A stretch of 64,000 bases of DNA, taken from NCBI GenBank assembly GCA_017446775.1, contig JAFSQE010000033.1, forward strand, positions 16,020 to 80,019. Reading direction: 5' to 3'. Made by a program: the position numbers and the translations under genes. The notes beneath the pieces were generated by a model. The model made no database searches. It was given only the letters and a program-made list of their open reading frames with translations, and was not told where the DNA came from. Of the stretch, positions 40,447-50,368 are shown in pieces. The stretch comes from Bacteroidales bacterium. GTDB taxonomy: Bacteria; Bacteroidota; Bacteroidia; Bacteroidales; UBA932. Every line of letters begins with the position of its first letter. Position 1 is the first letter of the stretch.

Positions 40447-41325
40447 TTACAGGTATAGATCGTCTTTAGAAATGTCAGAGAGTTTGTTCACCATATACGC
40501 GGCGGTGCAGGTGCATATAAGTATGCCCGCCACAAAAACGATGGCAAAGATAGGGATAATAAGCTCTTTGTTGAACAAGCCAAACATATCTCCGGTGTGC
40601 TTCCAGACATACTGAAGAGCCAGGGCGAAGGCGAAGTCGGCGACCAGTGCCGATACGGCCCCCTGCCAGAAGGCCTGTCTGAGGAACGGTCTGCGGATAA
40701 AGCTGCGCTTTGCCCCCACCAGCCGCATGGTGTGGATGGTGAACCGCTTTGAATAGATGTTCAGGCGCACCGTGTTTGCGATAAGCGCAACGGATATAAC
40801 CAGCAGGATGGTGATTATTACAGCCACGAAAAGCGCGATGCGGTTAAGGTTGCTGTTCATTGTCTCTACCAGGGACTCCTGGCAGTTGACTTCCCGCACC
40901 AGCGGCATATCCTCCAGCAGACTTTTTACCACCTGCAGCGAATCTTTTGAGAAATAGTCGCCCACAAGGCTTACATCTATCGATATCGGAATCGGGCTGG
41001 TAGAGAAAACATCCAGGAAATCTTTTCCCAGCAACTCTTCCATCTCTTTCTGCCCCTGCTCGCGGGAGATGTAGGTGGCCTGTTTCACGAACGGATACTC
41101 CTCTATCTCGAACATCAGGTTTTTGGCCTGCCCCTCGTTGGCGCTGCCGTCCAGAATCACGGAGACCACCGCATTCTCCTTGAAATAATCGGATATGCTC
41201 TTGGTGTTTATCCAGATAAAGCAGGCTGTCGCCACCAGAAACAGCACCAGGCTGATGCTGACTACCGACGTAAGATAAGACCGGAGGATCCGGCGTGCCA
41301 CTATCTTACTGTTGTCATTTTTCAT
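40447..41325 (-). CDS. ftsX: Cell division permease-like protein FtsX
   Basis: The protein has 292 residues, with one N-terminal helix, a periplasmic domain (about residues 45-165), then three helices, which is the FtsX layout. With FtsE it controls septal peptidoglycan hydrolysis through an EnvC-type activator; a degenerate LytM/EnvC-like gene is at 8304-9467. It leads the operon down to guanine deaminase. ftsE is not in the window. Confidence 0.92.
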   Translation of the reverse strand: MKNDNSKIVARRILRSYLTSVVSISLVLFLVATACFIWINTKSISDYFKENAVVSVILDGSANEGQAKNLMFEIEEYPFVKQATYISREQGQKEMEELLGKDFLDVFSTSPIPISIDVSLVGDYFSKDSLQVVKSLLEDMPLVREVNCQESLVETMNSNLNRIALFVAVIITILLVISVALIANTVRLNIYSKRFTIHTMRLVGAKRSFIRRPFLRQAFWQGAVSALVADFAFALALQYVWKHTGDMFGLFNKELIIPIFAIVFVAGILICTCTAAYMVNKLSDISKDDLYL

Positions 41326-41345
41326 TGATTCCCTGTATGATGGCT

Positions 41346-41353
41346 CAAAGTTA
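41346..41353 (-). promoter_or_regulatory. -7 element of ftsX operon
   Basis: On the minus strand this reads TAACTTTG, 20 bp before the ftsX ATG. It lies 11 bp from the divergent box at 41365. Confidence 0.5.
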
Positions 41354-41364
41354 AAAAATTTTAT

Positions 41365-41372
41365 TACCTTTG
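41365..41372 (+). promoter_or_regulatory. -7 element of glycogen synthase gene
   Basis: TACCTTTG lies 18 bp before ATG 41391 and supports that start over any upstream codon. Confidence 0.5.
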
Positions 41373-41390
41373 TACGAATTTTGCCTTAAT

Positions 41391-42227
41391 ATGCCTGCAG
41401 TTAATCCAAAAGAGTCCAAGAAGGTGCTGTATGTCAGCTCCGAGATTTTCCCGTATCTCCCGGAGTCCGACATGGCGCTTGTGGGGCGCTATCTGCCGCA
41501 GGGGATACAGGAAAGGGGCTACCAGATCCGCTCTTTCATGCCGCGGTACGGTTGCGTGAACGAACGCCGCAACCAGCTGCACGAGGTTATCCGCCTGTCC
41601 GGCATGAATATCGTCGTGGGTGCGGTAGACCGGCAGCTTGTGATAAAGGTGGCCAGCATCTCCTCTGCCCGCATGCAGGTGTATTTCATCGATAACGAGG
41701 ATTATTTCCACCGCAAGGCCGTGGATCGCGATGCCTCGGGCAATTTCTTCGCAGATAACGACGAGCGGGCTATGTTTTTTGCGCGCGGCGTGCTGGAAAC
41801 GGTGAAGAAGCTCCGCTGGAAGCCAGATCTGGTGCACTGCCAGGGGTGGATATCGTATCTGATGCCGCTCTATCTGAAGAAGGTCTACAATCAGGATCCC
41901 ATTTTTGCCGACAGCAAGGTGGTGCTATCGCTATACGACGATCTTAACGACCTTAAATTTGCTGCCGATATGGCCGGCAGGGTCGCTATCGGCGACATCA
42001 AGGCAGAAGATCTGGGCGAGTTGGCAGAGCCCACTGGCATAAATCTTGCGAAACTGGCCATTCGTTATTCCGACGGTGTGATTACCGCTGCGACCGGCGT
42101 CAACAGCAGCCTGGAGGCAGAAATCAAGGCGCGTAAGCTCCCCGTGCTCTCCAGCCCGGTGATAAGTGCAGAGGACACCGCCTATATCGGAGAATACGAA
42201 CAGTTTTACGACCAAATTTTAGCATAA
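41391..42227 (+). CDS. Single-domain glycogen/starch synthase-like protein (GT5 N-terminal domain only)
   Basis: The protein has 278 residues from ATG 41391 (MPAVNPKESKKVLYVSSEIFPYLPESDMALVGRYLPQGI). It matches the N-terminal catalytic half of GT5 glycogen synthases but ends before the C-terminal Rossmann domain. Short versions like this are common in Bacteroidota and precede DUF4270 genes. The usual KxGGL loop is altered here (SDMALVGRYLP), so ADP-glucose transfer is doubtful; a regulatory or different glycosyl role is possible. Confidence 0.82.
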   Translation: MPAVNPKESKKVLYVSSEIFPYLPESDMALVGRYLPQGIQERGYQIRSFMPRYGCVNERRNQLHEVIRLSGMNIVVGAVDRQLVIKVASISSARMQVYFIDNEDYFHRKAVDRDASGNFFADNDERAMFFARGVLETVKKLRWKPDLVHCQGWISYLMPLYLKKVYNQDPIFADSKVVLSLYDDLNDLKFAADMAGRVAIGDIKAEDLGELAEPTGINLAKLAIRYSDGVITAATGVNSSLEAEIKARKLPVLSSPVISAEDTAYIGEYEQFYDQILA

Positions 42228-42230
42228 GGG

Positions 42231-43829
42231 ATGTCTGAAGCGAAGAAACGGCTTTTCTCACTGGCAGCAGCGGCCGCTCTGGTGGTAGCTTTGGTGAGCA
42301 GTTGTATCACGGTAAATCAGACCCTGGGTTCTGTATATGTCCCCACAGACCGCGACCTCAAAGTCCACACGGTATCGTTCAATCTGCCCGTGGGGATGAA
42401 GATTGCCGACTCGCTGCAAACCAGCACATCCTATCTGGTGCTGGGGAACCTTATAGACGAGACCTTTGGCGAAACCAATGCCGAATTTGCCGCTACCGTG
42501 AACCCTCCCGACACCCTGCCGTGGGGGGAGAATCCCGTGTACAGGAGCGCCAAGCTGCAGTTTCTGAAATTCTCTGTGCAGACGCTCGCAGAGGGGCAGG
42601 AAGAGATTCCGCAGAATATCCACGTATATGCCCTTACGCGTCAGATGGATACCACCAAAATCTACAGCAACTGTCTTAAACGCGAAGATTATTCGCTGGA
42701 AGAGATTGCAGAGGGGGCGGTGATATATTGCGGCAGCGACACCCTTACGATACCCCTCAAGGAGTCGTTTGCCCGGGAGTATATGAACGCCACCCGGAAG
42801 GAGCTGGACAGCGCCGATCTGTTTATCAAGCGTTTTTACGGCATCTATGTCAAGGCCGACAAGCCTCTGGGCTGTACCTCCGGCGGCCGTCTTACAAAGT
42901 TCAGTTCCGGTGCCCTGCGCTTTACCTTTAACTCTACCAACGACCTGGGCAAGAATCGTGACACCACCGTTTCGTTCCCGATAGGTAGCAGTTTTGCCAC
43001 GGAACTTTACACTCACCAGACCAAAGGGCTGGAGGTAGACGGCGACAACAATCTGGAGAAGATATACTACGAAGGGCTGGCCGGCATCAAGCCCCATGTC
43101 AGCGGCGAGGCGATACGCGACAGCATCGTGCTATGGGCAAAGCAGCAGAATATCAACCTGGACGACGTGATTATCGCCCGGGCATCGATAGAACTGCCGT
43201 ACGATGTGCCTGGCGGCGATTATTCCGCAGCCGACAGCTATCCCGCAGCGCTGTATCCGGTAACGCGATACAAGTACATTTACGACGACTACCAGTATTA
43301 TCCACTCTCTGCGATATACGACGGTTCTTACGACCGCGGCGATATAAACCGTTCCCTGCAGTACTACAAGCCTGATGTCACCCTTTATGTGCAGAACATA
43401 ATGAAGATGATTGCCAGGGACAAGCCGCTTAACAGCAGCTGGGATCTGTGGTTCTTCAACTATTATACGGGAGAAGAGACATCGGACGACAGCACATCTT
43501 CCAGCTATAACGACTACTATAACAACTATCTGTACAACATGTACTATGGCGGTTATGGCGGATACGGCTACGGTGGCTACGGCTATGGTTACGGCGGCTA
43601 CGGCTACGGCGGATATGGCGGTTACGGCGGATATGGCGGCTACGGAGACTACTACGACTATTACAACATGATGAACTATTATAACTACTATAACAGTTCG
43701 TCATCGTCCAGTTCGTCGTCCTCTACGGTATACTATGTTGATTACGTGAATTACTGCAAGGGGGAGATAAACGGCAATGGCGCCGCCCGCCGGCCCAAAA
43801 TGCATATCACTTACACGGTGAAACAATAA
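42231..43829 (+). CDS. DUF4270 lipoprotein with Tyr/Gly- and Ser-rich C-terminal insert
   Basis: The protein has 532 residues. A lipobox LVSSC predicts a lipidated Cys at about residue 25. The DUF4270 body (residues 30-410) is beta-rich. Residues about 420-500 are low complexity: YNDYYNNYLYNMYYGG, many YGGYG units, then a run of ten serines, before a short conserved end (YYVDYVNYCKGEINGNGAARRPKMHITY). The insert is not part of DUF4270 as I know it. It lies 3 bp after the glycogen synthase gene, a conserved pairing. The function is unknown; surface adhesion is a guess. Confidence 0.85.
   Translation: MSEAKKRLFSLAAAAALVVALVSSCITVNQTLGSVYVPTDRDLKVHTVSFNLPVGMKIADSLQTSTSYLVLGNLIDETFGETNAEFAATVNPPDTLPWGENPVYRSAKLQFLKFSVQTLAEGQEEIPQNIHVYALTRQMDTTKIYSNCLKREDYSLEEIAEGAVIYCGSDTLTIPLKESFAREYMNATRKELDSADLFIKRFYGIYVKADKPLGCTSGGRLTKFSSGALRFTFNSTNDLGKNRDTTVSFPIGSSFATELYTHQTKGLEVDGDNNLEKIYYEGLAGIKPHVSGEAIRDSIVLWAKQQNINLDDVIIARASIELPYDVPGGDYSAADSYPAALYPVTRYKYIYDDYQYYPLSAIYDGSYDRGDINRSLQYYKPDVTLYVQNIMKMIARDKPLNSSWDLWFFNYYTGEETSDDSTSSSYNDYYNNYLYNMYYGGYGGYGYGGYGYGYGGYGYGGYGGYGGYGGYGDYYDYYNMMNYYNYYNSSSSSSSSSSTVYYVDYVNYCKGEINGNGAARRPKMHITYTVKQ
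43540..43655 (+). repeat. Tyr-Gly-Gly coding repeat inside the DUF4270 gene
   Basis: About 14 short units of TAT/TAC-GGC(-GGC) encode YGG/YG repeats with mixed synonymous codons. Slippage would add or remove whole codons. Confidence 0.8.
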
Positions 43830-43843
43830 TCCGCCATGATGAA

Positions 43844-44860
43844 ATGCCCAGAGCTCTCATCATAGGTCCGGATTTCTACAATTTCAACAGTGCGGTAAGC
43901 GCTGCTTTCTCACAGGCAGGATATCAGACTTTGGTTGCCGGCTACGGTACGCCGGTAGATCCGTATAACCTTAAGAACAAGCTGGCCTTCAAGCTCACTG
44001 CCGACAGGCAGGCTTTCCGGCAGAGAAACCGTATCGCCCGTCAGGCGTATTTCCTGGACCGCTTTTACGAGTTCCGTCCCGATGTGGTGTTCATCTTAAA
44101 CGGCGAGATATTGCTCCCGGATACGCTGGATGAGTTCTGCCGCGGTGCAAAGGTCGCCCTCTGGTGCTTCGACAGCGTGAAGCATATCCCGGTGGTGCAG
44201 GAACATATCAGCCATGTGCATCGCTTTTATTGCTACGACCGTGGCGATATAAGCTTCTACGCTTCCCGCGGCCAGCAGGCGCTGTTTTTGCCGCAGGCGG
44301 CCGACACGGCGGTTTACCATCCGCTTGAAGGGGTTGAAAAAGATATCGATATCCTGTTCGTGGGCGATATGTACCACTCGCCGCGCCGCCAGGCTTACAT
44401 CTGGGAGGTCATCAGGGCCTTTGACGGCAAAAAGATAAAGGTGGCGGGCATCTACAAGCCGTGGTACAAGAATCCGGTAAAGGCGCTGCTGCGCGAACGG
44501 CGCGACGTTTTCACCAATTGTAATCTGCCGCCCGAAGAGGTGAATGTGCTCTACAACCGAGCCCGGGTGGTGCTCAACATCCACAACGAGCAGCAGAGCG
44601 ACGGCGCCAATCCCAAAGTGTTTGAAATCTGCGCCAGCGGGGCATATCAGATATGCGATTCGAACCCATACCTGCAGAGTATTTTCCCCGGTGGCGAAAT
44701 AGCCCTTTATCTGACCCCGCAGCAGATGATAACCTGCATAAGGGAGGCGCTGGAGGGCGATATGGCTCCCCGCGCCGCCCAGGCCAGGGCTATAGTGCTT
44801 TCCGGGCACACTTTTGGCACCCGCATTGCTGCGGTAATAAACGATTTGAAAAACGACTGA
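43844..44860 (+). CDS. CgeB-like glycosyltransferase family protein
   Basis: The protein has 338 residues with a GT-B type layout: RALIIGPDFYNFNSAVSAAFSQAGYQ at the N-terminus, a central DILFVGDMYHSPRR, and a C-terminal NPKVFEICASGAYQICDSNP donor-binding segment typical of CgeB/Glyco_trans_1_2 proteins. The donor and acceptor are unknown. Its stop is 4 bp before the macroglobulin-like gene. Confidence 0.8.
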   Translation: MPRALIIGPDFYNFNSAVSAAFSQAGYQTLVAGYGTPVDPYNLKNKLAFKLTADRQAFRQRNRIARQAYFLDRFYEFRPDVVFILNGEILLPDTLDEFCRGAKVALWCFDSVKHIPVVQEHISHVHRFYCYDRGDISFYASRGQQALFLPQAADTAVYHPLEGVEKDIDILFVGDMYHSPRRQAYIWEVIRAFDGKKIKVAGIYKPWYKNPVKALLRERRDVFTNCNLPPEEVNVLYNRARVVLNIHNEQQSDGANPKVFEICASGAYQICDSNPYLQSIFPGGEIALYLTPQQMITCIREALEGDMAPRAAQARAIVLSGHTFGTRIAAVINDLKND

Positions 44861-44864
44861 TTCC

Positions 44865-47800
44865 ATGAAAGAGCTGTTCCTGTTGCTTGCACTCACGTTT
44901 ACCCCTGCCGGACAATACTATTCCGATGCGGACTACCGTGCCCTCTGGGCCAAGGTAGAGACCGCTCTGGAAGAAGACCGTCCGCAAACGGCGGTGATAT
45001 ATCTTAACCAGCTGGAAGAGCTTACCGTGAGCAAGAAGGATACGCTGGAGCGCTATCAGGTGATGAAGACCACCTACGACTGCCTGAGACAGTACGACTG
45101 GAAGGCGGCCAACAAGTATTACCCCGGCTACAAAGAGCTTTACCGTGAGCTGACGGGCAACCTGGATTATTACATAGAGAGATATGCAGAACATCCGCGT
45201 GCCGGCGCCCTGGTTTACGAAAAGATAATGAAGAAGAAGCGGGCAGAGGATATGCTGCGGCACCCGTCCGGCGAGAACTACAGCAGGATACGCCAGATGT
45301 GCATCCTTGCCGCAGAGCAGTATCCCAAGTCAGAAAAAGAGCTGATGGAGGTGGTGGAGCAGATGGACAGCGTGGGTGCGGGCATGTCCTGCCCCCGGCA
45401 CTTCATCTACCCCGGACAGACACTCACCTTCGAACTACGCGGCCGCAACATCTCATCCAGCGAGTTCCTCGTATACCGGCTTAAAGACCGTTATCAGACC
45501 GATTTCGGCATCACAAAGGAGCAGGCGGCATCGTTTGGCACCCAGTTCTCCAGGCAGAACATATCCTCTTATAAAAACGATTACAACGTTCCGGAAACGA
45601 CGACGGCAGAGTATACCTTTGGCAAGCCGGGCATTTATGTGGTGTTCAACACAGCGGGCGACAGGGTCAGCTCAGAGACGGTTTATGTGAGCAGCGTGGC
45701 GCTCGCCACCCGTCAGGCCGGAGGCGCGAACCAGATCTATGTGGCCGATGCACGCAGCGGCAAGCCGCTGGGCAACGCCACCGTGTATGCTTTTGAGGCC
45801 AACGCCCCCTCCGGAGAGGACCCCGCGCCGGTAAAACCCGCCTATCTTTCGCAGAAAATCTATACCCTGAACGGCTTTACGCCGCTGACCCAAAATCTGT
45901 TTGCAAAGCAGTCTGATGCATCGCAGATCTTTGCGGAATATGCTTCCGATATGTGGTCGCCGGCGGTGGACATCTCAAGGGTGGTGGCCGTCAAAGAGAA
46001 GCGCAGTGCCGATGTGATTCATTACATCTATACAGACCGCAAGCTCTATCGCGCCACCGATACCATCTTTTTCAAACTGATTGCGCTATCTACCAATTAC
46101 GAGTCGGGCAAGGTGCTGTCTGGCAAAAAGACAGAGGTCTCTCTCTACGCTCCGGACAGCGACAAACCGGTGGCCCGGGTGAAGCTTACCACCAACTCGA
46201 TGGGTTCCGCAGCCGGCAGTTTTGTGATTCCGGCGGGCGGCAAGAACGGCCGCTATCGTATCAGCAGCGAGTTTGGTTCTGCCTCGGTGCGGGTAGAGGA
46301 GTACAAAGACCCCAAATACAAGCTGGAGCTGGATAAGATATCCACCCTGTACACCTTTGGAGAAACGGTCTCGCAAACCGGTCGCCTTACGGGATACACC
46401 GCAGAGCCGGTTGCAGAGGTCAGGGTGGAGTATACCGTGCAGATTTATTCATATGGCGGCGGCAGCCGCATAGTGATTGCCGACGGCCAGGTCCGCACCG
46501 ATGCCGACGGCTTCTTTGACATACCGTTCACCCTGCCGCAGTCATTCGATGCCAATTTCACCACGGCCGCCTGTCAGGTAAGTGTAAAGGCGGTTGCCCG
46601 CAACGGCGAAACATGCGGTAAATCCAGATATGTGATGGTCTGCCGCGAGCCGCTGTCGTTTGAGATGGAGTTTGACAACCAGTATCAAATGGACAGCCTG
46701 CTGCTGGTAAATAAGGATAAAGCACCCCGCCTGAACATATCGGCTGCCAATTCTGACGGGGCCCCCCAGGGCATCGAGGGCTCTTGCCGGCTGCTCACAG
46801 AAGAGGGTGACGAGGCGGTTATGAGCAAAAAGATAACCTTTGGCGAACCTTTCGACATCGATTACAGTGCGCTCCCGTCGGGCTTGTATACCCTGGAATG
46901 TAAGGCAGAGACCGCCCTTGGAACGAGCACTTACCGCCGTAAGGTGGCTTTTTTCTCGCCGGACGACCGCCACTGCCCTGTAGAGCGCGAGCTGTTCTTC
47001 TATCCTGTAGACGACAAGGGGGTGATAGATTTTGTGGTGGGTTCCTCTTCAGAACTCTATCTGGAGCTGGAGCTGTTCGATAACGGCAAGGTGGTATATC
47101 GCCGCGCGTTGCATTTGAACAAGGATGCACAGCACGTCAAGCTGGATTACAAGGCGACCTATGGTGACCAGGTTACCGTTTCGCTGTTTGGTTTCAAGGA
47201 TATGGAGCAGATATCCCTCCGCCACGATTTCTGCCGCGAAATATCTTCCGGCAACTTTGAAATAAAGGTGAGCAGCCTGCGAGACAAAACCACGCCCCGC
47301 ACCACCGAAACCTTTACCGTAGAGGCGCCCGCATCGGAGCTGCTGGTATCGGTGTACGATGTCACCTGCGACCGCTACGGCAAGAACGAGTTTTTCTTTA
47401 ACCCGATACGTCCCCGATATATCCCCGTGCCTCATATCTGGTCTAACACTGCAGGATTCAGGCCGGTTAAGTATCGCGATCTGGGCGCTACCCGCATGAT
47501 GGCCGCCGGTGCAGTGGCAGAGGAGGCTGTTGTTTTCAACGCCGTGGCTACTGCCGACGATGCCGTCCCCTTTGTCAAGGTGGACGCTGCTGCTGATACC
47601 GATGTCCGCGAAGACTTCTCACAGACGCTGGCGTTTATCCCGCAGCTGCCCGTAAAGGGGAAGACCGGCGTCACCTTTACCACCCGCGACAATCTTGCCT
47701 CGTTCCGCATCCTGATGCTGGCCCACACCAAAAAACTGCAAAGCGGCACGGCGGAGTGCCAGATAATCGTGAACAAGGCTGTAAAGATAGAGGCGTCGCT

Positions 47801-49505
47801 GCCGCTCTTTGCCGTGGAGGGCGACCGCCTGGCAGTTACTGCCATGGTGACCAACACCAGCCGGGAGAAGGTTGCCGGCAAGGCACACATCGCTCTCACG
47901 GACGCCGCCACTGGTGGCGCTTTGGATGCAGATTTTGCCGATAGTGAGGTTTCGCTTGCCCCCGGCGAGAGCAAGCGGGTGTCCTGGGTTGTCGGGATTC
48001 CGTCTGGCATCAGCAGGATGGGGGTGACGGTCGGCTTTGCCGCCAAAAACGCCACTGACGCAGAGAAGCATCAGGTTGCCATACTCCCCGCATCCCGCAC
48101 CGTCACGGAGGCAGCGTCGTTCATAGTGGGTGGAGGTCGCAGCAAAGAGAGCTGCATCCGCGATCTGCAATCCCGCTTCCACTATCCGGATGCTACCGTC
48201 CGTTACGAGGAGTACTCTACAAAAGAGGCTATCGCCCAGGTGCTTGTACAGCCTGATTATCCCAGGGGCGACAATGTCATAGAGTGGATCGACGCCCTGT
48301 ATGTAAACCAGATGCGCGGGTGTATACACGGCACGGAGGCCATCGACGTTACCTTTGCCCGCAAGGCTGTGGCTCGCCTGGCCTCGGCGCAGAATGCCGA
48401 CGGCGGCTTTGGCTGGTTCCCCGGCAACGCGTCCAGCGATATGCTCACACTGATGTTCCTGGACAAGACCTACTACATGCGCGAGGTGGGCAAGCTGCCG
48501 CGGGGCACATCTGTCAACATACTGATAGAGAAGGCGCTGGGCTATGTGGACAAGCGTATCTTTGAGATAACTTCTGCCAAGAAGTGGGATTGGCGCGATC
48601 TGACCTATCTGTTTGCGGCGCGCATGGAGCATCCCAACTTTGCCATGAGCGCCCCGATACAGAAGATACTGCTCGAATATCTGCGCCGCAGCAAGAGCGG
48701 CTGGCAAAAGATTCCAGTGGTGGAAAAGGCAAAGCTGTGCTTTGTGCTGGAGGCTACGGGAGAGAACTCCCACCTGTTTGCGGTGATGCGCTCCCTGCGC
48801 GACTATTCGGTAAGGAACAACACCGTAGGGTGTTACTTCCCCAATGCGGCGATGCCATACCGCGGCATGCTGCACACAGAGATCTATGCGCACTCCCTCC
48901 TGGCAGTGATTTTTGCCGAGATGGGGCAGATGGATATTGCCAAGGGAATCATGAAGTGGCTCCTGCTGCAAAAGCACAATCAGCAGTGGGAGAGCAACAT
49001 GGCCAGTGCCGATGCGATATTTGCGCTGATAAAATACAATGCGCCCGAGATGTTGTTCGGGGCGGTTTATTACACCTACTGCGCCCCGATGCTGGATATA
49101 AAACCTTCCTCAAACCAGATGGAGGTGAAACGTACATACTGGCGCGACGGCACTCAGCTGAGCGACGGGCAGATGTTGCGCGTTGGCGACAGGATAGAGG
49201 TGCGCTACGAGATAAACAACACAGAGAACCGCTCTTTCGTGGTGATGGAGGCGAGCCGTCCAGCCTGCTTCTATCCCGCCGACGAACGCTCTTTTGGCAC
49301 ATATCGCTTCTACTGCGAGCGCAAGGCCAGCCATACCACATACTACTTCCAGGTTCTGCCTGAAGATCAGACCCGCCTGAGCGAAATCTTCTACGTGACC
49401 CAGGAGGGCACCTTTAACAGCGGTCTGCTCCAGATAGAGTCGCTTTACGCCCCGGAATATCGCGCCCACACGGGGGCGTTCCGCTTTGAGACAGAGTCCG
49501 AGTAA
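44865..49505 (+). CDS. Alpha-2-macroglobulin-like protein lacking the thioester
   Basis: The protein has 1546 residues. It has a short signal sequence (about residues 1-17) and no lipobox. MG-type beta domains include HYIYTDRKLYRATDTIFFKL (the MG2 'bait-entry' strand), and a complement-like toroid lies near the C-terminus (ARKAVARLASAQNADGGFGWFPGN). Where thioester forms have PxGCxEQ, this protein reads RGDNVIEWIDALYVNQM. It is therefore a non-thioester type, which may trap proteases by other means or serve in envelope export. The queG start overlaps its stop by 1 bp. Confidence 0.9.
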   Translation: MKELFLLLALTFTPAGQYYSDADYRALWAKVETALEEDRPQTAVIYLNQLEELTVSKKDTLERYQVMKTTYDCLRQYDWKAANKYYPGYKELYRELTGNLDYYIERYAEHPRAGALVYEKIMKKKRAEDMLRHPSGENYSRIRQMCILAAEQYPKSEKELMEVVEQMDSVGAGMSCPRHFIYPGQTLTFELRGRNISSSEFLVYRLKDRYQTDFGITKEQAASFGTQFSRQNISSYKNDYNVPETTTAEYTFGKPGIYVVFNTAGDRVSSETVYVSSVALATRQAGGANQIYVADARSGKPLGNATVYAFEANAPSGEDPAPVKPAYLSQKIYTLNGFTPLTQNLFAKQSDASQIFAEYASDMWSPAVDISRVVAVKEKRSADVIHYIYTDRKLYRATDTIFFKLIALSTNYESGKVLSGKKTEVSLYAPDSDKPVARVKLTTNSMGSAAGSFVIPAGGKNGRYRISSEFGSASVRVEEYKDPKYKLELDKISTLYTFGETVSQTGRLTGYTAEPVAEVRVEYTVQIYSYGGGSRIVIADGQVRTDADGFFDIPFTLPQSFDANFTTAACQVSVKAVARNGETCGKSRYVMVCREPLSFEMEFDNQYQMDSLLLVNKDKAPRLNISAANSDGAPQGIEGSCRLLTEEGDEAVMSKKITFGEPFDIDYSALPSGLYTLECKAETALGTSTYRRKVAFFSPDDRHCPVERELFFYPVDDKGVIDFVVGSSSELYLELELFDNGKVVYRRALHLNKDAQHVKLDYKATYGDQVTVSLFGFKDMEQISLRHDFCREISSGNFEIKVSSLRDKTTPRTTETFTVEAPASELLVSVYDVTCDRYGKNEFFFNPIRPRYIPVPHIWSNTAGFRPVKYRDLGATRMMAAGAVAEEAVVFNAVATADDAVPFVKVDAAADTDVREDFSQTLAFIPQLPVKGKTGVTFTTRDNLASFRILMLAHTKKLQSGTAECQIIVNKAVKIEASLPLFAVEGDRLAVTAMVTNTSREKVAGKAHIALTDAATGGALDADFADSEVSLAPGESKRVSWVVGIPSGISRMGVTVGFAAKNATDAEKHQVAILPASRTVTEAASFIVGGGRSKESCIRDLQSRFHYPDATVRYEEYSTKEAIAQVLVQPDYPRGDNVIEWIDALYVNQMRGCIHGTEAIDVTFARKAVARLASAQNADGGFGWFPGNASSDMLTLMFLDKTYYMREVGKLPRGTSVNILIEKALGYVDKRIFEITSAKKWDWRDLTYLFAARMEHPNFAMSAPIQKILLEYLRRSKSGWQKIPVVEKAKLCFVLEATGENSHLFAVMRSLRDYSVRNNTVGCYFPNAAMPYRGMLHTEIYAHSLLAVIFAEMGQMDIAKGIMKWLLLQKHNQQWESNMASADAIFALIKYNAPEMLFGAVYYTYCAPMLDIKPSSNQMEVKRTYWRDGTQLSDGQMLRVGDRIEVRYEINNTENRSFVVMEASRPACFYPADERSFGTYRFYCERKASHTTYYFQVLPEDQTRLSEIFYVTQEGTFNSGLLQIESLYAPEYRAHTGAFRFETESE

Positions 49506-50359
49506 TGTCTCTCTTTCCGACACTGTCCGCATCTGCCGCATCGCTGGGTTTCGCCGCATTCGGCGCTGCCGAGGCCGGTGCTTTGGGGCCGGATGCTGCA
49601 AGCCGGCTTAACTCATATCTGGAGGAGGGGCGCAACGCCGACATGGACTATATGGGCCGCAATGTGCAAAAGAGGCTGGATGTGACTCTTCTGGTAGAGG
49701 GTGCGCGCACGGTGATGGCGTTTCTGGCACCCTACGACCATCATCCCGACAGTCACATCGCATCTTTTGCGCACGGCGAAGATTATCACAAGGTTATAAA
49801 AGACCGCATCCACAGCTTTGTGGCGGCCAACCGTGCCGCGCTCGATGCCGCGGCTAACGGCTCTTTCTCTTATCGTGTGTTTACCGACAGCGCCCCGGTG
49901 ATGGAGCGCGAGTGGGCGGTGCGCTGCGGCCTGGGCTTTATCGGCTGCAACAATTTTCTGATAAGCCCCACCGTCGGGCTGCGTACGCTTATCGGCGTGC
50001 TGGTGTGCAATATCCCTTTTGAAAAGATAGACTGCGAGCAGTTGCAGCAGCAGAAGGCCGCTGTGCCGCGTGGCTGCGGAGAGTGCCTGAAGTGCATCAA
50101 GGCGTGCCCGACGGGGGCGCTGGTTGCGCCCTACACGATAGATGCCCGCAAGTGCATATCGTTTTTGACGATAGAGGCGCGGGAGCGGGACAACTCGTCC
50201 CCTGCGGTTCACGGCCATCTGTTCGGGTGCGACTGTTGCATGGATGCCTGCCCCTGGAATCGCGATGTTGCGGGGTGGGAGCAGTTCAGCAGCAATGCCG
50301 GCCATTTGGCCGATAACCCCAGCGAAATTTTTAGTATCTTTGCAAGACAACGTAAATAA
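49505..50359 (+). CDS. queG: Epoxyqueuosine reductase, short form
   Basis: The protein has 284 residues. It reduces epoxyqueuosine to queuosine in tRNA using cobalamin and two 4Fe-4S clusters, seen as CGECLKCIKACP and CDCCMDACPWN. EREWAVRCGLGFIGCNNFLISPTVGLRT is the family core. The protein ends soon after the second cluster motif, without the C-terminal HEAT-like repeats of longer QueG. It is in an operon with tgt, which acts earlier in the same pathway. Confidence 0.92.
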   Translation: MSLFPTLSASAASLGFAAFGAAEAGALGPDAASRLNSYLEEGRNADMDYMGRNVQKRLDVTLLVEGARTVMAFLAPYDHHPDSHIASFAHGEDYHKVIKDRIHSFVAANRAALDAAANGSFSYRVFTDSAPVMEREWAVRCGLGFIGCNNFLISPTVGLRTLIGVLVCNIPFEKIDCEQLQQQKAAVPRGCGECLKCIKACPTGALVAPYTIDARKCISFLTIEARERDNSSPAVHGHLFGCDCCMDACPWNRDVAGWEQFSSNAGHLADNPSEIFSIFARQRK

Positions 50360-50368
50360 CCTTCGTTA

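Noticed and set aside
43540..43655. Possible CRISPR-like array
   Set aside because: The repeats are in-frame Tyr-Gly codons without uniform repeat and spacer lengths.
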